This document shows positions 52,810-61,449 of a stretch of 64,000 bases of DNA, in pieces. The translations under genes were made by a program, and so were the position numbers. Under the pieces are notes generated by a model. The model saw only the letters and a list, made by a program, of their open reading frames with translations. It had not been told where the DNA came from and ran no database searches. Position 1 is the first letter of the stretch; each line of letters begins with the position of its first letter. The stretch comes from Solibacillus merdavium (GTDB taxonomy: Bacteria; Bacillota; Bacilli; Bacillales_A; Planococcaceae): NCBI RefSeq assembly GCF_014836935.1, contig NZ_JACSPW010000016.1, positions 25,644 to 89,643 on the forward strand, given 5' to 3'.

Positions 52810-54626
52810 ATAATTTCCGAAATCCATATGTAGACCCCGACTCATTTCAAGGTAAAATTTATGATAATTATAGAAATCACACCACCCCCCAGAGCATTCA
52901 AAATTTCTCTTTAAGTAATCAAGAAAAGTTCGAACAAAAGGAGACGCAACAAAATCAAAAAAGTAATCAATATGGCAAAACTAAAAAACATACTATCTAT
53001 ATAAATCATCAATTAGAAAAAATAAACGATTCAAAACTTGTTATGTTTTCACCACCTAAAGTCGACTCGATACAAAAGCCTTTAAATGAAGATCCAATAG
53101 ATGAGTTAGCATTTAATATTGCTCAAAGTAAACATCCAGAAAATGAAAAAAAGGACAAGGAAGAAATAGTTTCTACTTTAGTAAAAGAATTCTCTCTAAT
53201 GCTTGAGGATAATTCTTCTATACAAGAAGACAAAGACAAGGATGAAACTATATTCATTTCGGATAAAAGTACATCCATAAACGAAAATAAAAGCCTTGAT
53301 GAATTTACCAATAATGCAAATAATGAAAGCACAACTGAACATCGTGTTCATACAAAACACGACAATTCCGAAATGTTGCTTGCTGAATTTCATTCCATGC
53401 TCGATGAGGGAAACGATGATTTATTATCTAAAGGAGAGGATATTAAATTATTGAGTGAAACTAACGACAATATTGATGATAATTTCCTCCTCATGTTTTT
53501 AGGAAGAAGCGAGGAGTTGCAGGAAGAAAACCAAAATAACAACACGAATGAAGAAGATATTGATACGTTGAAAGAACCTACCAACCCTATGGAAGAAAAA
53601 TATCTTACCATGCTTTCAGAAAGCGATGAATTGCAGGAAGGAAATCTGGCTATTCATATGAATGAAGAAGATATTGATGAATTGGATGAACCTACCGACG
53701 ACCGCATGGAAGAGAAGTTCTTCACCATGCTTTCAGAAAGCGATGAATTGCCAGAAAAAAATCAGGTCAGTCACATGAATGAAGAAGCTATTGATAAGTT
53801 GAAAGAACCTACCGACACTATTGAAGATGAATATATCACAATGCTTTCAGAAAGCGATGAATTGCCAGAAGAAAATCAAGACAGTCACATGAGTGAAAAA
53901 GCTGCTGATGAGTTGAAAGAACCTACCGACGCTATTGAAGATGAATATTTGACTATGCTTACAGAAAGTGATGGGGTGCAGAAAGAATACGGTGACAGTT
54001 TATTTACAACCTTAAAAGGAACAAAACCTGATAAAACAGAGGATTTATCTAATTTAAAGGACCCCCATTTTATCAGCTATGTCGAAAAGAAAAAAACTAC
54101 AACTGTCAAAATGCAAGTATTGCTGGCTAGATTAGAAATAGATATAGATATCGTTGAAACAATGGATTTGGTAATGCCGCTTGAAAATATAGTAAGAGTA
54201 GAATTATCCATTCAATCGCTTGATTGTAGAGTTGTAATCCCTTCAAAGAAAGTCTTTCTAAAAGGTGAATTCATCGCAGAAATTGAATTTAGTAACGAAG
54301 GATTAGAAAATAGAATCCAATCAATGAAAGTCTCTATTCCGTGGTCAAAAACGGCAAACATTAACTGGCTATCCGTACCTGAATACTCTCACAGTAATCA
54401 ATATGAATATATGTTCCAATCTCCCAGTGAATCTACCTCCAATATCCATTACAAATCTCACCATGAATTCGCTGAGCCCATTAATAGTCAATTAAATCAA
54501 ATTAATTTTGTATGGCATCAAGAATTAAATCCGAATAATCAACAGCTTCAAATTAATGGATTGGCTCAATTGTCTATAAATTTCTTACAGGAACAATTAG
54601 TTGAACTGGATTGCTACTCGAAATAA
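52806..54626 (+). CDS. Acidic repeat protein with C-terminal CsxC-like domain
   Basis: A 606-residue, very acidic protein. N-terminal 230 residues are polar and probably disordered. About 235-400 consists of four or five 38-39-residue repeats (core MLSESDELxE...EEPTD...EEKYLTMLSESDEL). Residues about 415-606 resemble the CsxC-like core: MQVLLARLEIDIDIVETM, KVFLKGEFIAEIEFS. ATG 52806 lacks a close RBS; the strong site at 52757 serves a ten-codon mini-frame. An adhesive or spacer role at the spore surface is a guess from context. Repeats at the DNA level suggest recent expansion. Confidence 0.6.
   Translation: MNNFRNPYVDPDSFQGKIYDNYRNHTTPQSIQNFSLSNQEKFEQKETQQNQKSNQYGKTKKHTIYINHQLEKINDSKLVMFSPPKVDSIQKPLNEDPIDELAFNIAQSKHPENEKKDKEEIVSTLVKEFSLMLEDNSSIQEDKDKDETIFISDKSTSINENKSLDEFTNNANNESTTEHRVHTKHDNSEMLLAEFHSMLDEGNDDLLSKGEDIKLLSETNDNIDDNFLLMFLGRSEELQEENQNNNTNEEDIDTLKEPTNPMEEKYLTMLSESDELQEGNLAIHMNEEDIDELDEPTDDRMEEKFFTMLSESDELPEKNQVSHMNEEAIDKLKEPTDTIEDEYITMLSESDELPEENQDSHMSEKAADELKEPTDAIEDEYLTMLTESDGVQKEYGDSLFTTLKGTKPDKTEDLSNLKDPHFISYVEKKKTTTVKMQVLLARLEIDIDIVETMDLVMPLENIVRVELSIQSLDCRVVIPSKKVFLKGEFIAEIEFSNEGLENRIQSMKVSIPWSKTANINWLSVPEYSHSNQYEYMFQSPSESTSNIHYKSHHEFAEPINSQLNQINFVWHQELNPNNQQLQINGLAQLSINFLQEQLVELDCYSK
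53532..53995 (+). repeat. Tandem 114/117-bp direct repeats within the acidic protein gene
   Basis: The block ATGCTTTCAGAAAGCGATGA occurs at 53610, 53727 and 53841, and in modified form at 53955: spacings 117, 114 and 114 bases. These code for the 38-39-residue repeats. A slipped-strand origin and length variation between strains are expected. Confidence 0.8.
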
Positions 54627-54645
54627 CATTGAGTAGCTTTTTTTT
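54613..54645 (+). terminator. Terminator of the acidic repeat gene
   Basis: Stem GCTACTC (54613-54619) with GAGTAGC (54631-54637), then eight T; its first arm overlaps the end of the coding region. The rest of the 301-base gap to 54927 holds only the SigK-like promoter. Confidence 0.75.
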
Positions 54646-54851
54646 ATGGGGGAAGAAGGACAGGTGTTTTCTACATAAAAATGTGTGAATTTGACAGATT
54701 AAAAAGCATAGAATTTCAGTTAAATATACTTCATTACAGACCATAAGAGCTTATTTCTAGAATCAAAATCAGAGTGAAAAAGATTGACCTTAAGTTTGAT
54801 GAATTATTAAAAGTTTTCCAAAATTGAATCATCTGACTATTTGACTGGCCT

Positions 54852-54879
54852 ACGTCCTAAAGTCATTCGTTCATATGTT
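54852..54879 (+). promoter_or_regulatory. Candidate SigK promoter for the CsxC-like gene at 54928
   Basis: AC (54852-54853), 18 bases, CATATGTT (54872-54879), about 50 bases before the start codon. Spacing is at the long end for SigK. Confidence 0.45.
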
Positions 54880-54927
54880 AGGGATGTAGAGTGAATAACT
54901 CTAACAAAAATGAAAGGGGTTTAGATA

Positions 54928-55755
54928 ATGACAGATCAACATTATTCAAGTAATGATGGCTTTCCAATGAAGGATAGCTATCCAAAACACGGAAAAGGTC
55001 AAAGCAAAGGGGAGGATCATGGGGTTAAATCGAATCAACAAATTCCTGTAACTGATTCCGACGTAACTTTAGTTACATCTCCACTAACAACACCTACTTT
55101 TAAAATTCCAATTGTACTTGCAGAAAGAACACTTCAAATCGTCGTAGAGTCAGATATTTCTCTTTATCCACCAGCTACGGAGATTAAACGTGTTAAAAAA
55201 CATGTATTTTTAGATCAAGTAAAATTAGTACCAGTAGCATTCGCACCAATTGGTACAACTGGCTTTTTCACAGTTACAAGAGCGAAATTATTTGTAGGAG
55301 GACATATTCGTAAAAATATTGAATATGCTTCAGCAGATTACAATGCACCACTACAAGATCGAATCGCAAATGTTCGCTTCTCAGGTTTTGCAGAGTTAAC
55401 AGCTGATGATTTCCTAAATCCACCTATTTTTGGCGTATCAGAAAATGCAGAAGCTAATTTCGTTAACGAAAAAACTCAAATGGATGCTCGTTTGGATAAA
55501 TACTTCTTCCAAAATCTTGTGAGATACAATGAGCAACCATACGGTGAGTTAGTTGCTGCCAACTTCTTTGAACTTGATTTTTCACCGCACTCCACTTATC
55601 AAGATGGATCTTTCCACACATTGCGTGAAAAAATCGTACTTGACCTTACTGTAAAAGTATTACAAGTTCAACAAATTAACGTGCCTGGAGGTGGCGTGGT
55701 ATCAGTAGTTCCTGACCTTCTTCCTGGTATCACTCCTCCACCTGCAGAAGAATAA
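54928..55755 (+). CDS. CsxC-like spore-surface protein
   Basis: A 275-residue protein, paralogue of the gene at 51918. N-terminal 45 residues are polar (His/Lys/Gly/Asp-rich). IPIVLAERTLQIVVESDI, EIKRVKKHVFLDQVKL, KLFVGGHIRKNIEYAS and LREKIVLDLTVKVLQVQQI match the core of the first. It ends in a proline-rich VPDLLPGITPPPAEE. No signal peptide, in line with a mother-cell protein assembled onto the forespore. ATG 54928 has AAAGGGG. Followed by a terminator. Function inferred from family and context. Confidence 0.65.
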   Translation: MTDQHYSSNDGFPMKDSYPKHGKGQSKGEDHGVKSNQQIPVTDSDVTLVTSPLTTPTFKIPIVLAERTLQIVVESDISLYPPATEIKRVKKHVFLDQVKLVPVAFAPIGTTGFFTVTRAKLFVGGHIRKNIEYASADYNAPLQDRIANVRFSGFAELTADDFLNPPIFGVSENAEANFVNEKTQMDARLDKYFFQNLVRYNEQPYGELVAANFFELDFSPHSTYQDGSFHTLREKIVLDLTVKVLQVQQINVPGGGVVSVVPDLLPGITPPPAEE

Positions 55756-55789
55756 AAGTAAGCTAGTCTGCTCAGAAAAAAGAAGAGAA

Positions 55790-55827
55790 GGCATCCAAAG
55801 TCGTTTATTCGATTTTGGGTGCTTTTT
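55790..55827 (+). terminator. Terminator of the CsxC-like gene
   Basis: Stem GCATCCAAA with TTTGGGTGC, one wobble pair, followed by a run of six T. Confidence 0.8.
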
Positions 55828-55927
55828 TATAGTGAAACTCTATTTTACATAAAGTTTTTAGATAATTTACATTGATTAACGAAATTCAACCCATACTAAA
55901 CGGATAAATTGTATAGAGGGTGAGTTC

Positions 55928-57496
55928 ATGAAACGAAAAATAGGCATTGCGTTGATTATTTTTATCGTTACCTGCGCCGGTTTTTTACTAGCAGTTTCTG
56001 TATCTCCAATAAAGGAATTAGAGAATAGTTCAATAAAATCAAGCGATAAACCCATTATGCTAATGGTCGTTGATTCATTAATGAGTGAACCATTACAAAA
56101 GGCAGTGAAAAAAGGAAAAGCACCTGCCTTCGAATTTTTGATTAACAATGGCTATTTTAATCAGAAAATGATTAGCTCTTATCCGACAATGTCTGTCACG
56201 ATCGATAGTACGTTACTAACCGGAGTGTATTCGGATCAACATAAAATACCAGGGCTGATTTGGTATAAGGAAGATGAAAATCGAATAATTAGTTATGGAA
56301 GCGGAATCCGTGAAATTTGGAATAATGGGTTAAGAAACGTGGTCCGGGACAGTGTCATTCATCTTAATGAAACTCATTTAAGTAAAGATGTTCAAACAAT
56401 TCATGAGGAGCTTGCGAATCGAAAACTGTCATCCGCTTCGATCAATGGTTTCTTATATCGGGGAAGTTTTGAACATCAACTAAACGTTCCAAAGCTCATA
56501 GCAATGACTAATCTTTTACCAGAAGAAGTTGAAATAAATGGTCCTGCCTTATTTTCACTTGGAGCGCTTTCTCAGTATAATCCGGAGAATAATCGGCATA
56601 AATATGTTTGGAACCGTTTGGGCGTCAATAATAAATTTACAGCTAAGGAGATAAAATACTTAATCGACCAAAAGAAGTTACCACCCTTTACATTTGCTTA
56701 TTTACCGCATGCGGATGCTTCCATACACAAACATGGACCGGATGATTTAAAGGGCATTGAAAAAGCAGATCAAGCACTACAAGAAATATTAAATAGCTTT
56801 CCATCGTGGGAGGAAGCCATTCAAAAGATAACATGGATTGTACTGGGAGACAGCGGCCAATCTTTCGTAGGTAAAGATAAAGACAGTTCTTTAATTGATT
56901 TAAATCAATTATTGAAGAATTATACGTTTTGGGAAGGGAATAAGAACAATGGGCAACTTGCCATCGCCATTAATGAGCGGATGGCATACATTTATGTAAA
57001 AGATCCTCAGGTTGAAATATCAGAAGTTGTGAGAAGTTTAAAAGGTGAAGAACGTATAGGTTTTATTGCATGGAAAGATGATCAAACAAACTATGTGTTA
57101 AACGCACTAAGTAATGAGGAATTAACATTTTCACCAAATGGCAAGTATGTTGATGACTATCGGCAATCGTGGCAAATTGCCGGGAATGCTTCCATCCTGG
57201 ATTTGAGGCTGACTAAGGAAGGGCGAATTCATTATCAAGATTATCCAGATGCTCTGGCAAGGCTTCATGGCGCGCTTCATTCACAAGTGGGACGAGTTAT
57301 TATCGTCGATGCCAAGCCTTTCTATGAGTTTATAGAAGAGCATAGTCACGATCATGCGGGTGGTGGTGCACATGGTTCTCTTCATAAAGTAGATTCAATC
57401 GTTCCCATGATTGTTGCAGGCACAAATGATTTTCCTCCATCCAATCGCCTTGTCGATGTGAAAAAGTGGATTCTTCAATTATTAGGTGCCGCATAA
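55928..57496 (+). CDS. Membrane-anchored alkaline phosphatase superfamily protein (phosphodiesterase-like)
   Basis: A 522-residue protein, N-terminal signal-anchor helix about 5-24, catalytic domain outside the membrane. Metal and nucleophile regions of type-I phosphodiesterases: Asp49 in MVVDSLM, Thr87 in SSYPTMS (nucleophile), Asp263 and His267 in PHADASIHKHG, Asp308 in LGDSGQ, and His482 in GGGAHG. The family normally has Asp-His-Gly where Asp308-Ser309-Gly310 stands, so one metal-ligand His appears missing. Such proteins are common in Bacillales but not understood. ATG 55928 follows GAGGGTGAG. Placed after spore-surface genes but with its own ribosome site and terminators on both sides. 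Confidence 0.78.
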   Translation: MKRKIGIALIIFIVTCAGFLLAVSVSPIKELENSSIKSSDKPIMLMVVDSLMSEPLQKAVKKGKAPAFEFLINNGYFNQKMISSYPTMSVTIDSTLLTGVYSDQHKIPGLIWYKEDENRIISYGSGIREIWNNGLRNVVRDSVIHLNETHLSKDVQTIHEELANRKLSSASINGFLYRGSFEHQLNVPKLIAMTNLLPEEVEINGPALFSLGALSQYNPENNRHKYVWNRLGVNNKFTAKEIKYLIDQKKLPPFTFAYLPHADASIHKHGPDDLKGIEKADQALQEILNSFPSWEEAIQKITWIVLGDSGQSFVGKDKDSSLIDLNQLLKNYTFWEGNKNNGQLAIAINERMAYIYVKDPQVEISEVVRSLKGEERIGFIAWKDDQTNYVLNALSNEELTFSPNGKYVDDYRQSWQIAGNASILDLRLTKEGRIHYQDYPDALARLHGALHSQVGRVIIVDAKPFYEFIEEHSHDHAGGGAHGSLHKVDSIVPMIVAGTNDFPPSNRLVDVKKWILQLLGAA

Positions 57497-57503
57497 CAAT
57501 TGA

Positions 57504-57537
57504 GAACGAACTCCGTGAAAGGATTTCGTTCTTTTTT
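57504..57537 (+). terminator. Terminator of the phosphatase-like gene
   Basis: Stem GAACGAA (57504-57510) with TTCGTTC (57525-57531), then a T run. Confidence 0.8.
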
Positions 57538-57755
57538 AATACCTGTGGAATGTTATATTATACTTAACAATTGCCCCGTGGAAATTTAAAACGTTTAATT
57601 TTATAATCTCCCCCAAAAATTGACATCCTCCCTAATATCATCATCAATTTAATGAAATATATAACAATTCTGATATTCATAAAGTTTATTCAATGTACTC
57701 TATATACTTAAGGTAATACTACATTCGTAGTAACTACTTTTAATGGAGTGATATC

Positions 57756-58255
57756 ATGAAAGCAGCGAGGCATTAAAAGTAGGCGGTGCATCAGAAACTT
57801 ATACTGTTGAATTATCGAAAGAGCGCGGAGCGAAAGCGTTAAGGCTTGGTGCAACAGCGGTTATTAATCCTGCTGAAGAAGCTGATGTAGCGGCTAAAAT
57901 TCAGGAGCTAACAAATGGCGGCGCAGACGTGGCCATCGAGGTTACAGGTGTACCAATTGTGTTACAACAAGCAATTGATTCTACTTCGTTCGAGGGCGAA
58001 ACAATTATCGTGTCAATCTGGGAGAAGGAAGCATCCACTCAGCCAAACAACATCGTGTTATCAGAGCGCAGTGTAAAGGGAATTATCGCATACCGTGACA
58101 TTATCCCAGCTGTTATGCATCTGATGACAAAGGACTACTTCCCGGCGGACAAATTAGTTACAAAATGAATTACATTGGACGATGTTGTTACGGAAGGCTT
58201 CGAAACATTAGGAAATGATAAAGATCAGATTAAAATCCTGGTCGCTTCAAAATAG
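57756..58255 (+). pseudogene. Remnant of a (R,R)-butanediol dehydrogenase gene
   Basis: ATG 57756 with TGGAGTG upstream opens MKAAR, then the frame breaks and DNA resumes in the C-terminal half of a zinc-type butanediol/threonine dehydrogenase-like protein: EALKVGGASETYTVELSKERGAKALRLGATAVINPAEEADVA, then NGGADVAIEVTGVPIVLQQAIDST. A TGA at 58166-58168 interrupts KLVTK and ITLDDVV, where the family has Arg (CGA to TGA change is enough). About 150-170 central codons, including the zinc ligands and most of the Rossmann start, are absent. So the gene is doubly broken: an internal deletion and a nonsense codon. A terminator survives downstream. Confidence 0.88.
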
Positions 58256-58263
58256 ACTTATAG

Positions 58264-58303
58264 AAAAACGGCTTATCCCGCAATAGGATAAGTCGTTTTT
58301 AAT
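58264..58303 (+). terminator. Terminator of the dehydrogenase remnant
   Basis: Stem AAAACGGCTTATCC (58265-58278) with GGATAAGTCGTTTT (58286-58299), one G-U pair, followed by T. Confidence 0.8.
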
Positions 58304-58324
58304 TTCTTAATTATAGTTTCATCT

Positions 58325-59047
58325 TTAGTGCTTTATTGGCGGAGCTGTATTTAATTCATTTTTTAAAGAAACATGCAACTCAAGATCATGATTTATAGAG
58401 GCAAAAAAAACATCGCTTATATCATGAACCCCTTGATCGGTTAATTGCTGTATTAACCATGCCTCATTTAAATTAACCCCTTTAAGTACTTCGGAATAGA
58501 TTGTTCCTTCTATAATAACTGGAAAGGCCATAGAGGATTTTGATGTTCCGATATTCATATCCTCTCTTGTTACGGAGTTTTTTTCCGGCTTTTTTAACAC
58601 ACTTAAAGATCCGTTCGCTTCGATAATGGCTGTTTCAACTTCATTAATATCAAATACATTCTTTTCCCGAAGCATATGAAGAATATTATCAATAGAGTAG
58701 CGGATATTTTTTAGATTATTATCGATAAATTTCCCGTTTTGAATAACTACGGTTGGTTCAAGCGTTAATAATCTACCTATTTTCCGATTAGAAATTTTCC
58801 AGTTTGCAACAACCCTTTGAAATAGCCCGATAAAAATTATTGCCACAAAAGTCGGGGCGTGCTCAATATTAGGGTCGGCAATATCAGCTCCTACAACTGC
58901 GCCAAGTATAATAACGATTAAAAAATCAAATACTGGAATTTCTCCGATTGCTCGCTTTCCCATGAATAGGGTAGTAAACAGCAGCAAGGGCAAAATAGTT
59001 AGTATTCTTACAAAAACAATGAGAATATCTTTTATAAATTCAAGCAT
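58325..59047 (-). CDS. DUF421 (YetF-like) membrane protein
   Basis: A 240-residue membrane protein with three N-terminal helices (about 7-27, 45-65, 75-95) and a C-terminal cytosolic domain (about 100-240) with KGRLLTLEPTVVIQNGKFIDNNLKN-like sequence, EVETAIIEANGSLSVLKKPEKNSVT, and a second half starting AFPVIIEGTIYSEVLK. This matches DUF421/YetF proteins, linked in Bacillus to spore germination and membrane roles but without a settled function. ATG 59047 is chosen, with AAGTGGTG upstream; a TTG at 59092 gives a longer frame but lacks a site. Monocistronic. Confidence 0.85.
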   Translation of the reverse strand: MLEFIKDILIVFVRILTILPLLLFTTLFMGKRAIGEIPVFDFLIVIILGAVVGADIADPNIEHAPTFVAIIFIGLFQRVVANWKISNRKIGRLLTLEPTVVIQNGKFIDNNLKNIRYSIDNILHMLREKNVFDINEVETAIIEANGSLSVLKKPEKNSVTREDMNIGTSKSSMAFPVIIEGTIYSEVLKGVNLNEAWLIQQLTDQGVHDISDVFFASINHDLELHVSLKNELNTAPPIKH

Positions 59048-59261
59048 TTTAACACCACTTTCTACGAACTCTTTACAAAAGAAAAAGATCAATTATACAC
59101 TCAACTTTTCCATTTCAAGCGTTTTATATTACTCCTTTAAGTATTTTATAAAAATAAGATATGAGGAGTGGTGTGGTACGCAGGATAAATCTAATCTCAA
59201 TTAAAAGTAATTACTTTCACTTTTGAATATATAAAGCATTTTATAAATAATAATTTAAATA

Positions 59262-59294
59262 AAAAAACCCGGAATTATAAAAATTCCAGGTTCT
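59262..59294 (-). terminator. Terminator of the coiled-coil gene
   Basis: Stem AACCCGGAATT (59267-59277) with AATTCCAGGTT (59282-59292), one mismatch, T run on the minus strand. Confidence 0.8.
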
Positions 59295-59323
59295 GTCCTC
59301 GAAAAGAGGTATCGTCTTAATAT

Positions 59324-60343
59324 TTAATCAAATTTTCCATTCGTTACTACATCATCTATTTTAAGATTTAATACATCTTGAATATCTTTTGCTTTTAAAT
59401 CCTCTGCTTTTTTCATAATTTCATTAACTTCGTTACCAAAATTCTTTATATCTGAATTAGCTTCATTAACTTCTGCGTTCGCGGCATCCTGAGCATCGTT
59501 AGCATCTTTTAACTCACTATTCGCCTTTTCAATTATTCCCTCAGCTTTAGTAATTTCGCCATTAGCCTTGTTAATTTCTTCATCTCCCTCTTCTTGTAAA
59601 TCATATACAGTATCTTTAAATTCTGTGACTGTATTATTTAAGTCTTCTATTAGTTCTGCATCTTTTTTAGCTTTAGCAACCGCTGCATCTAATTCAGTTT
59701 GAAGCTGATCTCTTTGTTTAACAGCCTCATTATACTTAGCAGTTTGTTCTTCAAGTTGAGTTTGTGTATGATTTAGCTTTTCTGTAGTATCTTTAAGATC
59801 AGCATTAGCTTTAGCTAATTCTGCTTCCAATTCTGCAATTCGAGCCTTCAAGTCTTTTATAAGTGTAGTAGCTTCATCAAGTTCAATTTTAGTATCCTCT
59901 AACTCTTTTAAAGTAGCTGTATTAGAAGCAAGTAATTTATTGTAATTCTCCTCTAATTTTATAAAGTTATTACCAACCTCTTCCAGACTTTTCACTAGTC
60001 CTGATATTTCCTGATTTTTTCTTTCAATTGTTAATTCTAATTGGGTGATTTTACCGTTAAGCTTTAAAACGTCGCCTTTAAGATTGGTAATAGTAGCTTT
60101 CTGACTAGTAATAAAATTATTAGCTTTTTTTATTTTAGCATTAGCATCTTTTTGAAGTTCTTGAACTTTGTTGATTAAAGCTTGTTGATTTGAATCGTAT
60201 TTAACTACTTGATCAGTTTGAAAAGAAATTTTGCTTTTAATTGCATTCAATGTTTCAGAACCATCATACGCAACAACTCCTACAGATGCTGTTGTAAATA
60301 AAGTGCCTGCTAAAATTAGTGCTTTCCCTGAAAAGTATCCCAT
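59324..60343 (-). CDS. Predicted membrane-anchored coiled-coil protein
   Basis: A 339-residue protein. Residues 1-27 are a signal peptide or anchor (GKALILAGTLFTTASVGVVAY). From about 50 to the end it is a continuous heptad coiled coil rich in Lys, Glu, Asn and Ala (KVQELQKDANAKIKKANNFI onward), with short breaks near 245-260. No enzymatic motif, LPXTG anchor or repeat-domain. Might be an envelope-associated spacer or a toxin-like tail, but nothing supports a specific function. The ATG at 60343 follows TTGGGGGAAT. It has its own terminator at 59262. Codon use is like its neighbours. Confidence 0.65.
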   Translation of the reverse strand: MGYFSGKALILAGTLFTTASVGVVAYDGSETLNAIKSKISFQTDQVVKYDSNQQALINKVQELQKDANAKIKKANNFITSQKATITNLKGDVLKLNGKITQLELTIERKNQEISGLVKSLEEVGNNFIKLEENYNKLLASNTATLKELEDTKIELDEATTLIKDLKARIAELEAELAKANADLKDTTEKLNHTQTQLEEQTAKYNEAVKQRDQLQTELDAAVAKAKKDAELIEDLNNTVTEFKDTVYDLQEEGDEEINKANGEITKAEGIIEKANSELKDANDAQDAANAEVNEANSDIKNFGNEVNEIMKKAEDLKAKDIQDVLNLKIDDVVTNGKFD

Positions 60344-60786
60344 TAAAAAATTCCCCCAATATTGTTATTTGTATACTACAATCAAAATTAGTAGTAATTA
60401 CCATATTATACTCGTGGGTTATATCTTTTATGCCTAATTTTAGTGAGAATTTTACTATAGTTAATTCTACTTTTTAATATTTTAAATATATTATGACTAA
60501 TAGCATATGTATATTTCTTTTAAAATGTTAAATTAACGTTAATTAAATTAAATAATTGATGGATAAAATTTAAAGGACTGAGTTAGGAATGAAACTTAAT
60601 CGAGAGAACATTGTAAAGATGAAAAGTGGAGATATAAGAAAAGGTAATTTATACAAAGATTAGGAAAACTTGAAATGAATCTTGGATTATAAGTTCACAT
60701 TACCAAAGTTACTCATTTATCTCATATACTAACTGAGGATATTATTTTAAAACCTGCTTATATTAATGGAAAAGGGAGGTGCGATA
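60344..60786. other. 443-base noncoding region
   Basis: AT-rich gap before the SASP-like gene. It contains the promoter side of the coiled-coil gene, the perfect 14-base palindrome AATTAACGTTAATT (60531-60544) and an open frame of 24 codons at 60589-60663 that I reject as a gene for lack of a proper ribosome site. No clear SigG/SigF site is found for the SASP gene. Confidence 0.6.
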
Positions 60787-61110
60787 ATGACCCAGATACA
60801 AAATAAACTGGAACAAATGAAACTTGAAATAGCAGCGGAGTTTGGAATTGATAACTACGATTTAATCGATAAAGGTGAACTACCTTCTAGAGTGAACGGT
60901 AAAATTGGTGGTGAAATGACTAAAAGGCTTATTGAATTAGGGAAAATGCAATTAGTTCAAATGACACAACGAGAATTAGTACCTATAGAAATAAAAAGGG
61001 AAGAAGTTATGAAAAAGCAGCTTATGCTTCCTTGGCCAGAAGAGTACCACGGAGATTTACTGCCGATCCCTGGTCATTATAATTCCCCAAAGAATAACTT
61101 TTATAATTAA
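60787..61110 (+). CDS. Alpha/beta-type small acid-soluble spore protein with C-terminal extension
   Basis: A 107-residue protein. Residues about 7-56 follow the alpha/beta-SASP pattern: LEQMKLEIAAEFGI (first conserved block with the GPR-protease-like EIAAEFG site) and SRVNGKIGGEMTKRLIELGKMQL (second block, with the NGxxGGExTKRL core that coats DNA). Normal alpha/beta SASPs are 60-75 residues; here about 45 more follow (PIEIKREEVMKKQLMLPWPEEYHGDLLP) with two proline-rich segments. ATG 60787 is preceded by GGGAGGT; an in-frame start 21 bases earlier has no site. Expected to bind DNA in the forespore core. The extension is unusual and untested. Confidence 0.75.
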   Translation: MTQIQNKLEQMKLEIAAEFGIDNYDLIDKGELPSRVNGKIGGEMTKRLIELGKMQLVQMTQRELVPIEIKREEVMKKQLMLPWPEEYHGDLLPIPGHYNSPKNNFYN

Positions 61111-61132
61111 TTGGCAAGAAAATTGGTATATG

Positions 61133-61168
61133 AAAAATGCTTAGATGTGAACTAAGCATTTTTCTTTT
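61133..61168 (+). terminator. Terminator of the SASP-like gene
   Basis: Stem AAAAATGCTTAG (61133-61144) with CTAAGCATTTTT (61152-61163), then a T-rich run. Confidence 0.85.
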
Positions 61169-61176
61169 TTTTTGAC

Positions 61177-61434
61177 ATGGATAACGCTGCTGCAGAGCTT
61201 GGTCCATATAACATTCGTGTGAACTCGGTACACCCGGGAATTGTCAAAACATCTATGGCTGATCAACCAGATGTGGAAGAATAACTTAAGCAACTTGAAA
61301 AAGATATTCCTTTAAGAAGAAGAGCAGAAGTAGTAGAAGTTTCTAATTTAGTTGTATACCTTGCATCTGATGATTCCAGCTATTCTACAGGAAGTCAATT
61401 TGTTGTAGATGGTGGTATGATTTATGATCTATAA
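61177..61434 (+). pseudogene. C-terminal remnant of a short-chain dehydrogenase/reductase gene
   Basis: In frame from 61177: AAAELGPYNIRVNSVHPGIVKTSMAD and, after TAA (61282-61284), [44 protein letters not shown]. This is the end of a classical SDR (RVNSVxPG and S.Y.TG.Q..VDGG). The Rossmann start and the YxxxK active site are missing and there is no ribosome site, so it is a doubly broken fragment. A terminator follows. Confidence 0.85.
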
Positions 61435-61449
61435 ATAAAATTATCCGCG

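Noticed and set aside
60589..60663. 24-codon open frame starting MKLNRENIVKM
   Set aside because: Only a weak TTAGGA site directly before the ATG and no homology. Too short to support as a gene.
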